A DNA stretch of 64,000 nt from Bin87 sp965220505 (GCA_965220505.1 CBDCQE010000001.1:62001-126000); one strand, 5' to 3'; shown: positions 48,643 through 59,692, numbered from the stretch's first letter. Notes: generated from the sequence alone by a model not told the origin. Made by a program: numbers and translations.

Positions 48643-49512
48643 ATGCCCACTTTCGATTCCGACGGCGTTCGCATTTTCTACCAATCCACCGGCGATGGGT
48701 TCCCGCTGATCTGGAGCCACGAGTTTGCCGGCTCCTACGAGAGTTGGGAGCAGCAGGTGCGCTATTTCAGCCACCGTTACCGGGTGATCACCTATAACGA
48801 TCGCGGATATCCGCCGTCCGACGTGCCCGTGGATCCGGAGGGATACTCGCAGGACATCACCATTGAAGACCTGCGCCGGCTCATGGACCACCTGGAACTC
48901 GAACAGGCCTACATCGGCGGGCTGTCCATGGGCGGCAACGTGGCGCTGAACTTCGCGCTGCGCTATCCGGAGCGATGCAAAGCCATCATCGTTGCATCGG
49001 CCGGATCAGGAACCACGCACAACGAGGCGTTTCGCTCCGGCGGAGAGGCCATGGCGGCCCGCCTGCTGGCCGAGGGAACTCCGCCGGTTATGAAGGACTA
49101 CGGCAGCGGCCCGACCCGGGTGCAGCTCCAGCGGAAGGACCCGCGCGGGTACGAGGAATTCATGCGGCTGCTCTTTGGGCACAACGCCCGAGGCTCGGCC
49201 TATACCTTCCGCGGCGTGCAGTTGCGCCGTCCGACCGTCGACCAACTGATTCCGCAGATGAACCAGCTCCTGGTGCCCACGCTGATAATGATCGGCGACG
49301 AGGACGACCCGTGTGTCGAGCCGTCGATCATGATGAAGAGGCACATCCCCCGGAGCGGACTGGCGGTACTGCCGCAGTGCGGCCACGCCATCAACCTTGA
49401 GGAACCCGCGTTGTTCAATCAGTTGGTGGGGGATTTCCTCACCGCCGTTGAGGCGGGGAAATGGGCGGATCACCCGTTGGGGGATACGCCGTACAGCACC
49501 GGGTCGCGGTAG
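48643..49512 (+). CDS. Alpha/beta hydrolase
   Basis: 289 residues from ATG at 48643 (CTGGAGAG upstream). Nucleophile elbow GGLSMGGNVA (Ser), oxyanion-region WSHEFAGSYESWEQQ, acid near GDEDDPCVE and catalytic His in QCGHAINLEEP. These match the classic alpha/beta hydrolase triad. Substrate unknown; relatives act on esters or C-C bonds. It follows the Uma2 array but has its own RBS. Confidence 0.92.
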   Translation: MPTFDSDGVRIFYQSTGDGFPLIWSHEFAGSYESWEQQVRYFSHRYRVITYNDRGYPPSDVPVDPEGYSQDITIEDLRRLMDHLELEQAYIGGLSMGGNVALNFALRYPERCKAIIVASAGSGTTHNEAFRSGGEAMAARLLAEGTPPVMKDYGSGPTRVQLQRKDPRGYEEFMRLLFGHNARGSAYTFRGVQLRRPTVDQLIPQMNQLLVPTLIMIGDEDDPCVEPSIMMKRHIPRSGLAVLPQCGHAINLEEPALFNQLVGDFLTAVEAGKWADHPLGDTPYSTGSR

Positions 49513-49587
49513 AGGAGCGTGCCGGGCGGTCAGCGCCGCCCGGGCTGCTGTCGCATTCTGGCGAGCGGCTCCCGCCGGCGTGCGGAC

Positions 49588-50418
49588 CTAAAACTCCACG
49601 GGGCGCAGGTAGCTCATGTCCTGCCGGCGCTCCAGGTAGCCGGCGCGGGTCTCGTGGCCGTGGGGGAATACCAGGAGGTGTCCCTGCCGCTCGGCCTCGG
49701 CCAGGATGTCGCGCTTCTGATCCAGCGTAGTCTCCGGTTCATAATCGAAGGACGAGATGATGGTGAGGCCCAGGTGATGGGGGGTTGGGACCAGGTCTCC
49801 GAGATAGACGACGCGCTCGCCGCCGTAGGCGAACACAGCGATCTGGTGTCCCAGGCAGTGTCCGTCGGTGACCACCAGGGTCAGGCCGGGGAACAACTCG
49901 GTATCGCCATCCAGCAGTTCCAATTGCCCGCGGTCGGCGATCGGGGCAAAGTCTTCAACCCGGAACGCCTCGGTGTTGCGCAGCGAAGGGTTGTGGGCGT
50001 CCTCCCAGCTGGCGCGCTGGACGTAATAGGTCGCTCGTGGAAAGGAGGGCACCATGTCGCCCAGGCGGTCCATGCGGGTTGACCCGCCGGCGTGGCTGAA
50101 GTGCAGATGGGAGAGGACCACGGCATCGATGTCTCGCGGGCCCACACCCAGCCCCTTGAGGCTTCGCATGAGCCGGCTGGGGACAAGGCCGTACATTTCC
50201 TTGTCGCGATAGTTGTCCTTGGGGCCCACACCGGTGTCCACGATGATTTTCTTGCCGGCGCACTCGATCAACAGGCAATTCAGCCCCATGGTCACCCGGT
50301 TTTTGCGGTCCGTCGAAACCAGGTTCTCCCACATCATTTTGGGTATTGATCCGAAACTCGATCCGCCGTCGACCTTGAATACTCCGTCGCTGATAATTGT
50401 CGCAGCGCTTACCGTCAT
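49588..50418 (-). CDS. MBL-fold hydrolase-like protein with altered metal motif
   Basis: 276 residues. Overall order resembles the AHL-lactonase/MBL hydrolase group: LLIECAGKKIIVDTGVG, AVVLSHLHFSHAGG, TDGHCLGHQ, VYLGDLVPT and LVFPHGHE. The central motif is His104-x-His106-x-Ser108-His109; Asp is expected at 108. The other metal ligands seem to be kept. Either a one-metal enzyme or an inactive relative is possible. A promoter candidate lies upstream at 50589-50619. Confidence 0.85.
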   Translation of the reverse strand: MTVSAATIISDGVFKVDGGSSFGSIPKMMWENLVSTDRKNRVTMGLNCLLIECAGKKIIVDTGVGPKDNYRDKEMYGLVPSRLMRSLKGLGVGPRDIDAVVLSHLHFSHAGGSTRMDRLGDMVPSFPRATYYVQRASWEDAHNPSLRNTEAFRVEDFAPIADRGQLELLDGDTELFPGLTLVVTDGHCLGHQIAVFAYGGERVVYLGDLVPTPHHLGLTIISSFDYEPETTLDQKRDILAEAERQGHLLVFPHGHETRAGYLERRQDMSYLRPVEF

Positions 50419-50814
50419 CTCTCACTCGCTCCTGAACCTACGCATTTTTTATTGCCGCCCGTTCCCAATCACCGCGTCCGCCTGGGTTGTTTATCTCCGC
50501 ACTGAAAGTGGGTAAGGCTATCGATTGGCCTTATCCGGCCATTCCACAAGTCAATCCGACTGTGAGTACGGTCGGTACCATGGCGACTACTTTACAACCC
50601 CCGAAAGAGTTGGTGTCAACCCAAAAAAGCTGATAGTTTTGATTGTTTTTCGAAATTCTGCCAAACGATACGCGGCCCTGCGAAGGTGGCGCCCGCCCGG
50701 TCCGCGATGGTATGTTTTGCCCGGCGCGACCGGACCCGATCCACACCCCTTGCCCGGTAGCGATATTAGATAGCAGCCCGATGCGGCTGCCTGGTACACC
50801 GTAGGGACCAGCAA
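50419..50814. other. Intergenic region between divergent genes
   Basis: 396 bp with no convincing gene. It is lower in GC than its surroundings in the middle part (50580-50660). It must hold the promoters of the MBL gene (-) and the K+ channel gene (+). Confidence 0.5.
50589..50619 (-). promoter_or_regulatory. Weak candidate promoter for MBL gene
   Basis: Minus strand has TTGACA (50614-50619) and a TGTAAAG-type -10 about 17-19 bases on (50589-50597), some 170 bases before the gene start. The -35 box is consensus, the -10 box is not. Confidence 0.3.
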
Positions 50815-51732
50815 TTGCCTGTGAACGATCCGATCCCTATCCGAGACAAGGTTTCACCGACCCTGCGCCGCCGGGTGTTCAATCTGTTGGATCCCCAGGT
50901 CGGTCAACGGGCGTGGGGAACCGGCCTGAGGCAGCGGAAAAGTTCGTTCCTGGTGGAAATCGCCTTGGTGGCAGTGGTTGCCATCAACTCGACATCCCTG
51001 ATCCTGTGGACGGTCCCGCGTTTCCGGGCCAGCCACGACTTCTGGTTCCACCTCATCGAGGACATCACCGTGGCGGTGTTCCTGGTGGAATACGCTCTGA
51101 GGCTTTGGTCCGCGCCGGAAGCGGATCTGGCCGGTTCGGCGTGGCGGCAGCGGTGGCGGTACGTCATTTCGCCGGTCGCTCTGATCGACGCCGCCGCCCT
51201 GGCGCCGTCGGCGGTGGCCGCCCTATGGCTGCTGGCGACGGGCGGGGGGCCCAACCTCTCCTTCCTCCTGGCCGTCCGTCTCCTGACCCGCACCATGAAG
51301 CTGGCGAGGTATTTCCCCGGCGGGCGCCGGCTGGCCGTCGTGCTGCGTCAGAAGGGGAGCCAGTTGCTGGCCACGCTGGCCGGACTGCTGGTGCTATTGG
51401 TGGTAGCGGCCGCGCTGATGTACTTCGCCGAAAAAGGGACCCAGTCGGAGGTATTCTCCAGCATACCGGCGGCGATGTGGTGGGCCGTGGTGACGCTGAC
51501 GACGGTAGGATATGGTGATCTGGTGCCGGTAACCCTGGCGGGGCGCATGCTGGCTGCGGTCATCGCGCTGCTGGGCATTGGGCTTTTCGCGCTACCGGCC
51601 GGGATCATCAGCGCAGGAATGATGGAAGCGCAGGTGGGGGACGCCGCGAACGACGGCGGGTTCGCACGTCCGTCCGGCGGCGAGATTTGCCCGCATTGTG
51701 GCCAGCCGATGCCGGAACACCCGTCGGACTAG
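50815..51732 (+). CDS. Voltage-gated-type K+ channel with C-terminal zinc ribbon motif
   Basis: 305 residues; TTG at 50815 or GTG at 50821 are possible starts. Six hydrophobic segments with a voltage-sensor-like part (residues about 45-165, including RLLTRTMKLARYF as S4-like segment) and the pore FSSIPAAMWWAVVTLTTVGY, with selectivity filter TVGYGD at residues 230-235. The C-terminus has CPHCGQPMPE (one CxxC), an unusual addition. Located in the cytoplasmic membrane. It overlaps the end of gltX by four bases. Confidence 0.9.
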   Translation: MPVNDPIPIRDKVSPTLRRRVFNLLDPQVGQRAWGTGLRQRKSSFLVEIALVAVVAINSTSLILWTVPRFRASHDFWFHLIEDITVAVFLVEYALRLWSAPEADLAGSAWRQRWRYVISPVALIDAAALAPSAVAALWLLATGGGPNLSFLLAVRLLTRTMKLARYFPGGRRLAVVLRQKGSQLLATLAGLLVLLVVAAALMYFAEKGTQSEVFSSIPAAMWWAVVTLTTVGYGDLVPVTLAGRMLAAVIALLGIGLFALPAGIISAGMMEAQVGDAANDGGFARPSGGEICPHCGQPMPEHPSD

Positions 51733-53201
51733 AGGGCGGACAGCTTCTCCGCTGCTGCTTCCAGCCGCAGCAGCACGCGTTCCCGGCCCATAACTTCCAT
51801 CATTTCGAACAGAGGTGGAGTTGCCGTGCGGCCGGTTATGGCCGACCGGAGCGCGCCGAAGAACTGCCGCCCCGATAATTCCAGGTCCTTGCCGCTCGCC
51901 CTGAGAATATTTTCAAGGTTTTCATGTTGAAATTCGGAGTCCGGCACCGATACCAGGTCGGACTGGGCCCGTAGGATTGCGGCATGGGCGCCGGCTGGAT
52001 CCATACCCCTCTGGACGACGCTGGCGGGGTCATAGTCGAGCGTCTCCTCGAAAAAGTAGGAGAGCATCTCGGGCGCGTCGGCCAGGGTCTTGAGCCGTTC
52101 CTGCACCAGGGGCACGATCCGGAGCAGGTAATCGCGGTCGATGGGCAACAACGTGACGGGATATTCCTGCTCCAGGAACGGCAGGATCCGGTCGGCGAGA
52201 TCGGCGTCGTCGGTTTGGCGGATGTACACGCCGTTCATCCACTGCAGCTTGTCCAAGTCGAAGATTGCCGCCGGCTTGCCGACGCGCTCCAGAGTGAAGT
52301 TGTCCCGTATGGTGTCGGCGGTCATCACTTCGGTCTCGCCGTCCAGCGACCACCCGAGTAGGGCCATGAAATTGATCAGCGCCTCGGGCAGGAACCCGTC
52401 GTCGCGGTATTCCATGAGGGACGTAGCGCCGTGCCGTTTGGAAAGCTTGGCCCGGTCCGAGCCCAGGATCATGGGCAGGTGGCCGAAGGTTGGCATGTCG
52501 AGGCCGAGGGCGCGGTACAACTGCACGTGGCGCGGCGTGCTAGGCAGCCACTCTTCGGCCCGGAGCACGTGGGAGATTGCCATGGCGTGATCATCCACCA
52601 CCACGGCCATGTGGTACGTGGGGAACCCGTCGGACTTGACCAGGACGAAATCGTCGGTGAGGTCGTTCTGCCATTCGACGTGGCCGCGGATGGAGTCCTC
52701 CACGGAGGTGACGCCATCCAGGGGCATGGCGAAGCGCAGGACGGAGGGGACGCCCTCCGCTTCCTTGGCGCGTCGCTCAGCATCGGACAGGTACCGGCAA
52801 TGGCTGTCGTAGCCCTGCCGTTGCTTGTTGCGGGCCTGCTCCTTGCGCAGCTCGGCGACCCGCTCCGGCGGGCAGTAGCAGCGGTACGCGTTGCCCGAAG
52901 CGATGAGTCGCTCGGCGGCATCGTGGTAGCGCTCAAGACGCTCGGACTGGAAGTAAGGTCCGTAGGGGCCGCCGACTCGGGGTCCCTCGTCCCAGTCAAT
53001 TCCCAGCCATTCCAGCCCGTCCAGAATGTGATCGACCGCGCCTTCGGTGATGCGGCCCTGGTCGGTGTCCTCCACGCGCACGACAAACTGTCCGCCGTTG
53101 CGACGGGCGAATAGCCAGTTGAACATGGCGGTGCGGATGTTGCCGATGTGCGGGTTGCCGGTGGGGCTGGGCGCGTAACGAACGCGAACGGGCGCGGACA
53201 C
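51729..53201 (-). CDS. gltX: Glutamyl-tRNA synthetase
   Basis: 490 residues from GTG at 53201, nine bases after GAGGAGG. Class I motifs: VRYAPSPTGNPHIGN near the start and LSKRHGATS (KMSKS-type) at about residue 250. GluRS motifs WLGIDWDEGP, YRCYCPPE and FVLVKSDGFPTYHMAVVVDD are present. Normal length. It is 118 bp downstream of glnS, so the two synthetases may be co-transcribed. Confidence 0.96.
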   Translation of the reverse strand: MSAPVRVRYAPSPTGNPHIGNIRTAMFNWLFARRNGGQFVVRVEDTDQGRITEGAVDHILDGLEWLGIDWDEGPRVGGPYGPYFQSERLERYHDAAERLIASGNAYRCYCPPERVAELRKEQARNKQRQGYDSHCRYLSDAERRAKEAEGVPSVLRFAMPLDGVTSVEDSIRGHVEWQNDLTDDFVLVKSDGFPTYHMAVVVDDHAMAISHVLRAEEWLPSTPRHVQLYRALGLDMPTFGHLPMILGSDRAKLSKRHGATSLMEYRDDGFLPEALINFMALLGWSLDGETEVMTADTIRDNFTLERVGKPAAIFDLDKLQWMNGVYIRQTDDADLADRILPFLEQEYPVTLLPIDRDYLLRIVPLVQERLKTLADAPEMLSYFFEETLDYDPASVVQRGMDPAGAHAAILRAQSDLVSVPDSEFQHENLENILRASGKDLELSGRQFFGALRSAITGRTATPPLFEMMEVMGRERVLLRLEAAAEKLSAL

Positions 53202-53319
53202 GGCGGTTGGCCTCCTCGTATCGCCGTCCCGGTGGATTCAGCGGCCGTGGGGACGGATCGGTTTGTTCACATGCCGGGTGGAGCGGTGCCGACCGCGGGC
53301 CGGCGGTGTCATGGGTTGA

Positions 53320-55014
<1,695 letters not shown>

Positions 55015-55126
55015 GTTCGGGTTGCCTGGTTTCCAAGATACACCGCAGAGGCACGGCGCGCCTTTTGATTATATCGTGCCGGCGACGGAGCCGGCGCAGC
55101 CGTCATCCTGATAGGATAACTTTGCA

Positions 55127-57178
55127 ATGTTCGCCTTCCTGCAGCCCCAGGCTACCCTCACCGAGCGAGAAACCCAGCGCAGCCTCCGCTACATGGACTG
55201 GGGCGGCATGTCCGCCGGCGGCATGAGGAGCCTGGGAACCGGCGGCTTGATGGCCGCCTACGCGCTGGCCCTGGGAGCCAACAACCTGGAGGTGGGAATA
55301 ATCGCGGCGCTGCCTTTCATCACGCAGGTGATGCGGCTGCCCGCCGTCCTCCTGGTGGAAGTGTTCCGGAGTCGCAAGGCCCTGGGGTGGCCCGCCTTTG
55401 CGCTGATGCAACTGGTGTGGCTTCCCATCGGCCTGGTTCCCTTCCTGCTGGACACGCCGGGCAAAACGGCCGTGTTTCTGGTGATCGTTTGCCTCGGCGT
55501 CCACGGAGCGTTGAACTCACTTTGGGTCACGACGTCCAACACCTGGCTGCGCGATCTGGTTCCTTCCGACCAACTGGCCAGTTACTTTGGTCGCCGCCTG
55601 GCAATGGTCACCATCGCAATCTCGGCAATAGGGCTGGCCGGCGGTTTTTTCGTCCAGTGGTGGGAGAGCATTGCCCGATCAGGCGATGAAGTTTTCGCCT
55701 TTTCGTTCCTGCTCGTTGGCGGGGTCTGCGTCTTCGGAACCTTCGGGGCATTTGCGATGTCGCGGGCCACAGAGCCCATGATGCCTCCGTCAGGTCAATC
55801 CGAGCAGTCCCCGGTGCGGATGCTGCTGGCGCCGCTGCGGGATCCCAACTATTTTCGGCTCATCAGGTTTCTGTTCGCCTGGAGCCTGATCTCCAACCTG
55901 GCAATACCCTTTTTCGCCATCTATATGCTGAAGGTGATCGGGATCTCGCTGCCGGTGGTCATGGGTTTGACCGCGCTGGGCCAGCTTTCCAACGTGCTCT
56001 TTGTCCGGGTGTGGGGAAGCTTCGCTGACCGGGTGGGGAGCAAAACGGTTCTGTCCCTGTCGGCATCCCTTTACCTGCTGGTCATCATCGGTTGGGTATT
56101 CACCACCTATCCGGAGCGTTATTTTCTCACCATGCCCCTGCTGGTCGCTCTGCACCTGTTGGGCGGGATCGCGGCTGCCGGGGTCACGCTCACGGTGAAT
56201 ACGCTGGCCATAAAGGTGGCTCCGGAGGGACGCGCCGTGCCGTTTTCCGGCGTCGCCGGCATGATGGTCGGCCTGGGCTCGGGAATCGGCCCAATTCTGG
56301 GTGGGCTGGTTGCCGATTATTTTTCAGTGCGGTCCCTGGATTTGAGCGTCACCTGGTCGGCGCCGGATGCAATAACGGCCTTGCCGGCCGTGTCGCTATC
56401 CGGTTTTGAGTTCCTGTTTGGCGTGGCCTTTGTGCTGGGTCTGCTGTCATTGAACCTGCTGGCGCCCCTGCGCGAGGAAGGCGAGGTCTCCCGTGACGCC
56501 GCCCTTGCCGAGCTGATGGCCGGAATGGCGCCGGCGGCCCGGGCCGTCTCTTCGGTGCCAGGGCTGAATATGGTGTCGTCCCTATCCTACGGATACCTGC
56601 GGCGCATTCCCGGCGCCGACGTAGCCATCGGGGTGACGGCGTACCAGTTGGCCGCTTCCACCCAGGCGGCGGTGGTTTCCGCCGGACGTGGTCGGGCCGG
56701 GGTAGCGACGGTAGCCAACCAGGTGGGAACCGTCTTGAGTTATACCGCGGCACGGATGACTGACACCACCGGGCACGGCCTGGAACTGGCCCGCCACGCG
56801 ACCCGGGGAGCGGTTCACGCTGTAGACGACATCACCGGAGAGCTGGGCAACGTCACTCAGGGAGCCATGATGGGCACGTTGCGAACTTTGCACCAGCTAC
56901 AGGTGGCGCCGGCCGAAGCGCTGCGCGGGGCGGCCCTCGGGGTGATCCAGGGCGCCGTTGAGGCCCAGCGCGACCCGGCCGGGACCGTCAAGGCAGCATT
57001 GGAGGCGGCGCGGGCCGCGGCGGCCGAACTGGGCATTACCGACGAAGAAGCAGAGACCGCAGCAGCGGCCGGCATACGGGAAGCGGCCCAGGCTTTGGAG
57101 TCCGAAGAATTTGAGGCAGTGATGGCAGAGCTGCCAGAACGCACTAGGCGGGGAGCGGACGAGAACAGCGCAGAGTGA
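55127..57178 (+). CDS. MFS transporter with long soluble C-terminal tail
   Basis: 683 residues. Residues 1-445 form a 12-helix MFS fold (for example VGIIAALPFITQVMRLPAVL, FRLIRFLFAWSLISNLAIPF, GMMVGLGSGIGPILGGLVAD). After the last helix (FLFGVAFVLGLLSLNLLAPL) there is a soluble tail of about 230 residues, rich in Ala and predicted helical, ending with an acidic region (TDEEAETAAAAGIREAAQAL). Usual MFS proteins end near residue 400-450. Substrate unknown. The 3-prime end overlaps rluD by 35 bases. Confidence 0.85.
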   Translation: MFAFLQPQATLTERETQRSLRYMDWGGMSAGGMRSLGTGGLMAAYALALGANNLEVGIIAALPFITQVMRLPAVLLVEVFRSRKALGWPAFALMQLVWLPIGLVPFLLDTPGKTAVFLVIVCLGVHGALNSLWVTTSNTWLRDLVPSDQLASYFGRRLAMVTIAISAIGLAGGFFVQWWESIARSGDEVFAFSFLLVGGVCVFGTFGAFAMSRATEPMMPPSGQSEQSPVRMLLAPLRDPNYFRLIRFLFAWSLISNLAIPFFAIYMLKVIGISLPVVMGLTALGQLSNVLFVRVWGSFADRVGSKTVLSLSASLYLLVIIGWVFTTYPERYFLTMPLLVALHLLGGIAAAGVTLTVNTLAIKVAPEGRAVPFSGVAGMMVGLGSGIGPILGGLVADYFSVRSLDLSVTWSAPDAITALPAVSLSGFEFLFGVAFVLGLLSLNLLAPLREEGEVSRDAALAELMAGMAPAARAVSSVPGLNMVSSLSYGYLRRIPGADVAIGVTAYQLAASTQAAVVSAGRGRAGVATVANQVGTVLSYTAARMTDTTGHGLELARHATRGAVHAVDDITGELGNVTQGAMMGTLRTLHQLQVAPAEALRGAALGVIQGAVEAQRDPAGTVKAALEAARAAAAELGITDEEAETAAAAGIREAAQALESEEFEAVMAELPERTRRGADENSAE

Positions 57179-58118
57179 CCAAGACCCGCGACAGGTCAGC
57201 CGGAAGATCGGCGCAATGCTGCATCCATGCGCCAGTGACGGGATGGCGGAAACCCAGCCGGGCGGCATGCAAAAACTGCCGGCTTGTCAAGGCGCTGGCT
57301 TTGCCGTAAACCGCGTCGCCCAGCAACGGGTAGCCCAGGTATGCCAGATGCACGCGGATCTGGTGGGTGCGTCCCGTCTCGAGAACGAGATTGAGCAGGG
57401 TGTGGCCTTCCAGTTCCTCGAGGGTCTCGTAATGAGTGTGCGCGGCCCGGCCGCCGGCGTCCACGGCCATCTTCTGGCGGTGGCGCGGGTCACGCGCGAT
57501 GGGGGCGTCGATAGTCCCGGATTCCGGAGTGACCAGGCCCACGGCTACGGCCAGATATTCTTTCTCGAACTCGCGGTTCTTCAGCTGTTCGGTGAGCCGT
57601 TGGTGGGCCGGCTGGGTCTTGGCGACCACCATCAGGCCGGACGTGTCCAGATCCAGGCGGTGCACGATGCCGGGCCGCAGTTCGCCGCCGATGCCGCGGA
57701 TGTCGGGACACCGGGCCAGCAGGGCGTTGACCAGGGTGCCGTCGGGATGGCCCGGCCCCGGGTGGACGGGCAGACCGGCCGGCTTGTCCACCACGATCAG
57801 GTGCTCGTCCTCGTAGACGGAGGGAACCGGTATGTCCTGCGGAATCAGGTCCGCGGGGGACCGGGCCGGCGGGACGCTTATGATTATCGCGTCCTGGGGC
57901 CGAATCCGTTGGGCGGAACGGGCGACGCCTCCATTGACGGTGATCATGCCATCGGCGACCAGGGCCTGCAGGCGGCTGCGGGAAAGGCCGGCAGCCGACA
58001 GTTCCGGAAGCTGAGCCAGCCAGGCGTCCAGCCGGGACGGGTTGGGGTTGCCGCCCACGACAAATTCGTACCTCTCGCTGGCGTCCAATCCTGAAAATCC
58101 TCTAGGCAGTGTTGACAT
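57144..58118 (-). CDS. rluD: RluD-type 23S rRNA pseudouridine synthase
   Basis: Up to 324 residues from ATG at 58118, or 314 from TTG at 58088. The S4 domain (SRLDAWLAQLPELSAAGLSR) precedes the catalytic domain with IVHRLDLDTSGLMVVAKT (catalytic Asp in HRLDxDTSG) and ETGRTHQIRVHLAYLGYPLL. The ATG lies inside the terminal repeat of a small element; TTG at 58088 has GAGGA about 10 bases upstream and is probably the older start. It is last in an operon with lspA and a hydrolase. Confidence 0.92.
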   Translation of the reverse strand: MSTLPRGFSGLDASERYEFVVGGNPNPSRLDAWLAQLPELSAAGLSRSRLQALVADGMITVNGGVARSAQRIRPQDAIIISVPPARSPADLIPQDIPVPSVYEDEHLIVVDKPAGLPVHPGPGHPDGTLVNALLARCPDIRGIGGELRPGIVHRLDLDTSGLMVVAKTQPAHQRLTEQLKNREFEKEYLAVAVGLVTPESGTIDAPIARDPRHRQKMAVDAGGRAAHTHYETLEELEGHTLLNLVLETGRTHQIRVHLAYLGYPLLGDAVYGKASALTSRQFLHAARLGFRHPVTGAWMQHCADLPADLSRVLVTLRCSRPLPA

Positions 58119-58256
58119 TTCATCGTCATTCCCGCGAAAGCGGGAATCCAGCGGTCGAAATCGCAGTAATCCTTCCCGTCTCTTCATATCACAACCTATG
58201 GATTCCGGCTCAAGGCCGGAATGACGAGAGGTGATTTCAAATGTCAACACTGCCTA
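58103..58256. mobile_element. 154-bp MITE-like element with 18-bp terminal inverted repeats
   Basis: TAGGCAGTGTTGACATTT (58103-58120) is the exact inverted copy of AAATGTCAACACTGCCTA (58239-58256). Between them are two more palindromes of the window-wide family: ATTCCCGCGAAAGCGGGAAT (58128-58147) and ATTCCGGCTCAAGGCCGGAAT with a T/A centre (58202-58222). TA at both tips may be a target-site duplication. It has no coding capacity. It sits exactly between lspA (stop codon TAG in its right tip) and rluD (ATG in its left repeat). Confidence 0.8.
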
Positions 58257-58880
58257 ATCCGCTAAATCCCGCCTTTCATAAGTTACGATGCGTTCGCGGA
58301 CGCCGCAGTCGGCGCAACGGGCGCCGTTGGGCAGGCTGATCATCGCGCCATCGCAGATCGGACAGGCGGAGTAGGCCGTCGGGCCGTCGGGTTCCACCGC
58401 AGGGGCCTGGTCCCGGTTCATCACCAACACCCAAGCCATGATGACCAGGCCGACGACTATCGACGAGTCGGCGAGGTTGAACACCGGCCACGGTCCGATG
58501 TCGATGAAATCGGTCACGTGACCCTGCCAGATGCGGTCCACAAGGTTGCCCAGGGCGCCGCCCAGCATGAGCGCGATGCTCACCCGCATCAAAATGCCGG
58601 GCCGTTCCTGGGTGCGGTAGATGTATGCCAGTACCGCGATGCCGACCAGAGAGACGATCAGCAGCGGAATATTGTTACCCTGGAAGAGTCCGAAGGCGCT
58701 ACCGGTGTTCTGTACGTGGGTGAAGCGGAAGAACCCGTAGGCCGGCCAGGAGTGATGCCACTCCAGGGTTTGGCGCACCACGAACTTGGTAAGCTGGTCC
58801 AGCGCGAGAGCCAACGCCGCCAGTTGCAGCAGGGTCCAATCCCGATAGATCGGAGTGCGATCTCTCCGCGGCCGGGACAT
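58254..58880 (-). CDS. lspA: Lipoprotein signal peptidase (SPase II) with C-terminal zinc ribbon
   Basis: 208 residues; usual LspA is about 150-170. Four membrane segments, with catalytic aspartates Asp115 (GGALGNLVDRI) and Asp138 (FNLADSS). After the last helix, residues 173-192 carry CPIC and CADC, a rubredoxin/zinc-ribbon-like pair of CxxC on the cytoplasmic side. It cleaves lipoprotein precursors such as the lipobox proteins at 7635 and 28334. It starts four bases after the upstream hydrolase gene ends. Confidence 0.93.
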   Translation of the reverse strand: MSRPRRDRTPIYRDWTLLQLAALALALDQLTKFVVRQTLEWHHSWPAYGFFRFTHVQNTGSAFGLFQGNNIPLLIVSLVGIAVLAYIYRTQERPGILMRVSIALMLGGALGNLVDRIWQGHVTDFIDIGPWPVFNLADSSIVVGLVIMAWVLVMNRDQAPAVEPDGPTAYSACPICDGAMISLPNGARCADCGVRERIVTYERRDLAD

Positions 58881-58883
58881 GGA

Positions 58884-59528
58884 CTACGGCGTGGCCAGAT
58901 GGCTCACGAAGAATTGCACCACCTTTTCGGCCATCTGATGCTCCTGCCCTACCCAGAAGTGGTCCGCGCCGGCCACGACGTGATAATCGGCGGGAGGGTC
59001 GAATTTGCCCAGTTGCGCGTCGACGCCGTCGGAGTTGACCAGACGGTCTCGGTCGCCGGTGATGATCATGCGCGGCGTCTTGTCCTTCTGAAGCGGACTG
59101 TCGGTTATGGCCTCCAGGGACGGCGCAACCAGCGCGATGGCCCGGGGCTTCTTGTACAACTGCTTGTGCGAGCAAATCACCCGCGTGCTGAACGAATAGC
59201 CGCCGAGGCCGATCCGGTCGTCGTTGACATCGGGAAGTGCGCCCAGGAAGTCCATGGCCACAAGGGTTTCCTCGTGTTCCTTCTCGCCCTGGGCGTGCTG
59301 GCCCTGGCTGTTGCCGACGCCGCGGAAGTTGAAGCGCAACGAGGCGATACCGGCGTCGGCCAGGCCGAAGGTCACCGCTACCACCACGTTGTTGTCCATG
59401 CTGCCGCCGTGCAGCGGATGGGGGTGGCACATCACCACGCCGGGAAACGGGCCTTCGCCGTCCGGCAAAGCGATGATGCCCTCGAAGGTCATCCCTTTCG
59501 CTATGAAACTGACCGCGCTCTGTCGCAT
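58884..59528 (-). CDS. Alpha/beta hydrolase (dienelactone hydrolase-like)
   Basis: 214 residues from ATG at 59528. CHPHPLHGGSMDNNVV is a hallmark of a bacterial alpha/beta hydrolase family; nucleophile region GLGGYSFSTRV, acid in MIITGDRDRLV and catalytic His in VAGADHFWVGQ. Probably acts on small esters or acyl groups. First gene of the hydrolase-lspA-rluD operon. Confidence 0.88.
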   Translation of the reverse strand: MRQSAVSFIAKGMTFEGIIALPDGEGPFPGVVMCHPHPLHGGSMDNNVVVAVTFGLADAGIASLRFNFRGVGNSQGQHAQGEKEHEETLVAMDFLGALPDVNDDRIGLGGYSFSTRVICSHKQLYKKPRAIALVAPSLEAITDSPLQKDKTPRMIITGDRDRLVNSDGVDAQLGKFDPPADYHVVAGADHFWVGQEHQMAEKVVQFFVSHLATP

Positions 59529-59692
59529 GTTGCCGCCTCCGGCCGGGTTTGTGCTGGTCCTTGCTGTTGAGACATGATAGCAGGTTACAGGCACGGATGA
59601 CCCGGCGGGTTTCGTTATCCATTGTGCTAGAATGACGCCGGCCCAACCCCCTCTGGGCTGAACCGAGATTATCCACCGAATTTGGAGGCTTC

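Noticed and set aside
50525..50773. 82-codon frame between the MBL and K+ channel genes
   Set aside because: Composition and lack of RBS or homology argue against a gene.
58119..58250. N-terminal extension of rluD (reads SGLEPES and DSRFRGND)
   Set aside because: These residues are the translated palindromes of the MITE-like element, not protein sequence of the RluD family.
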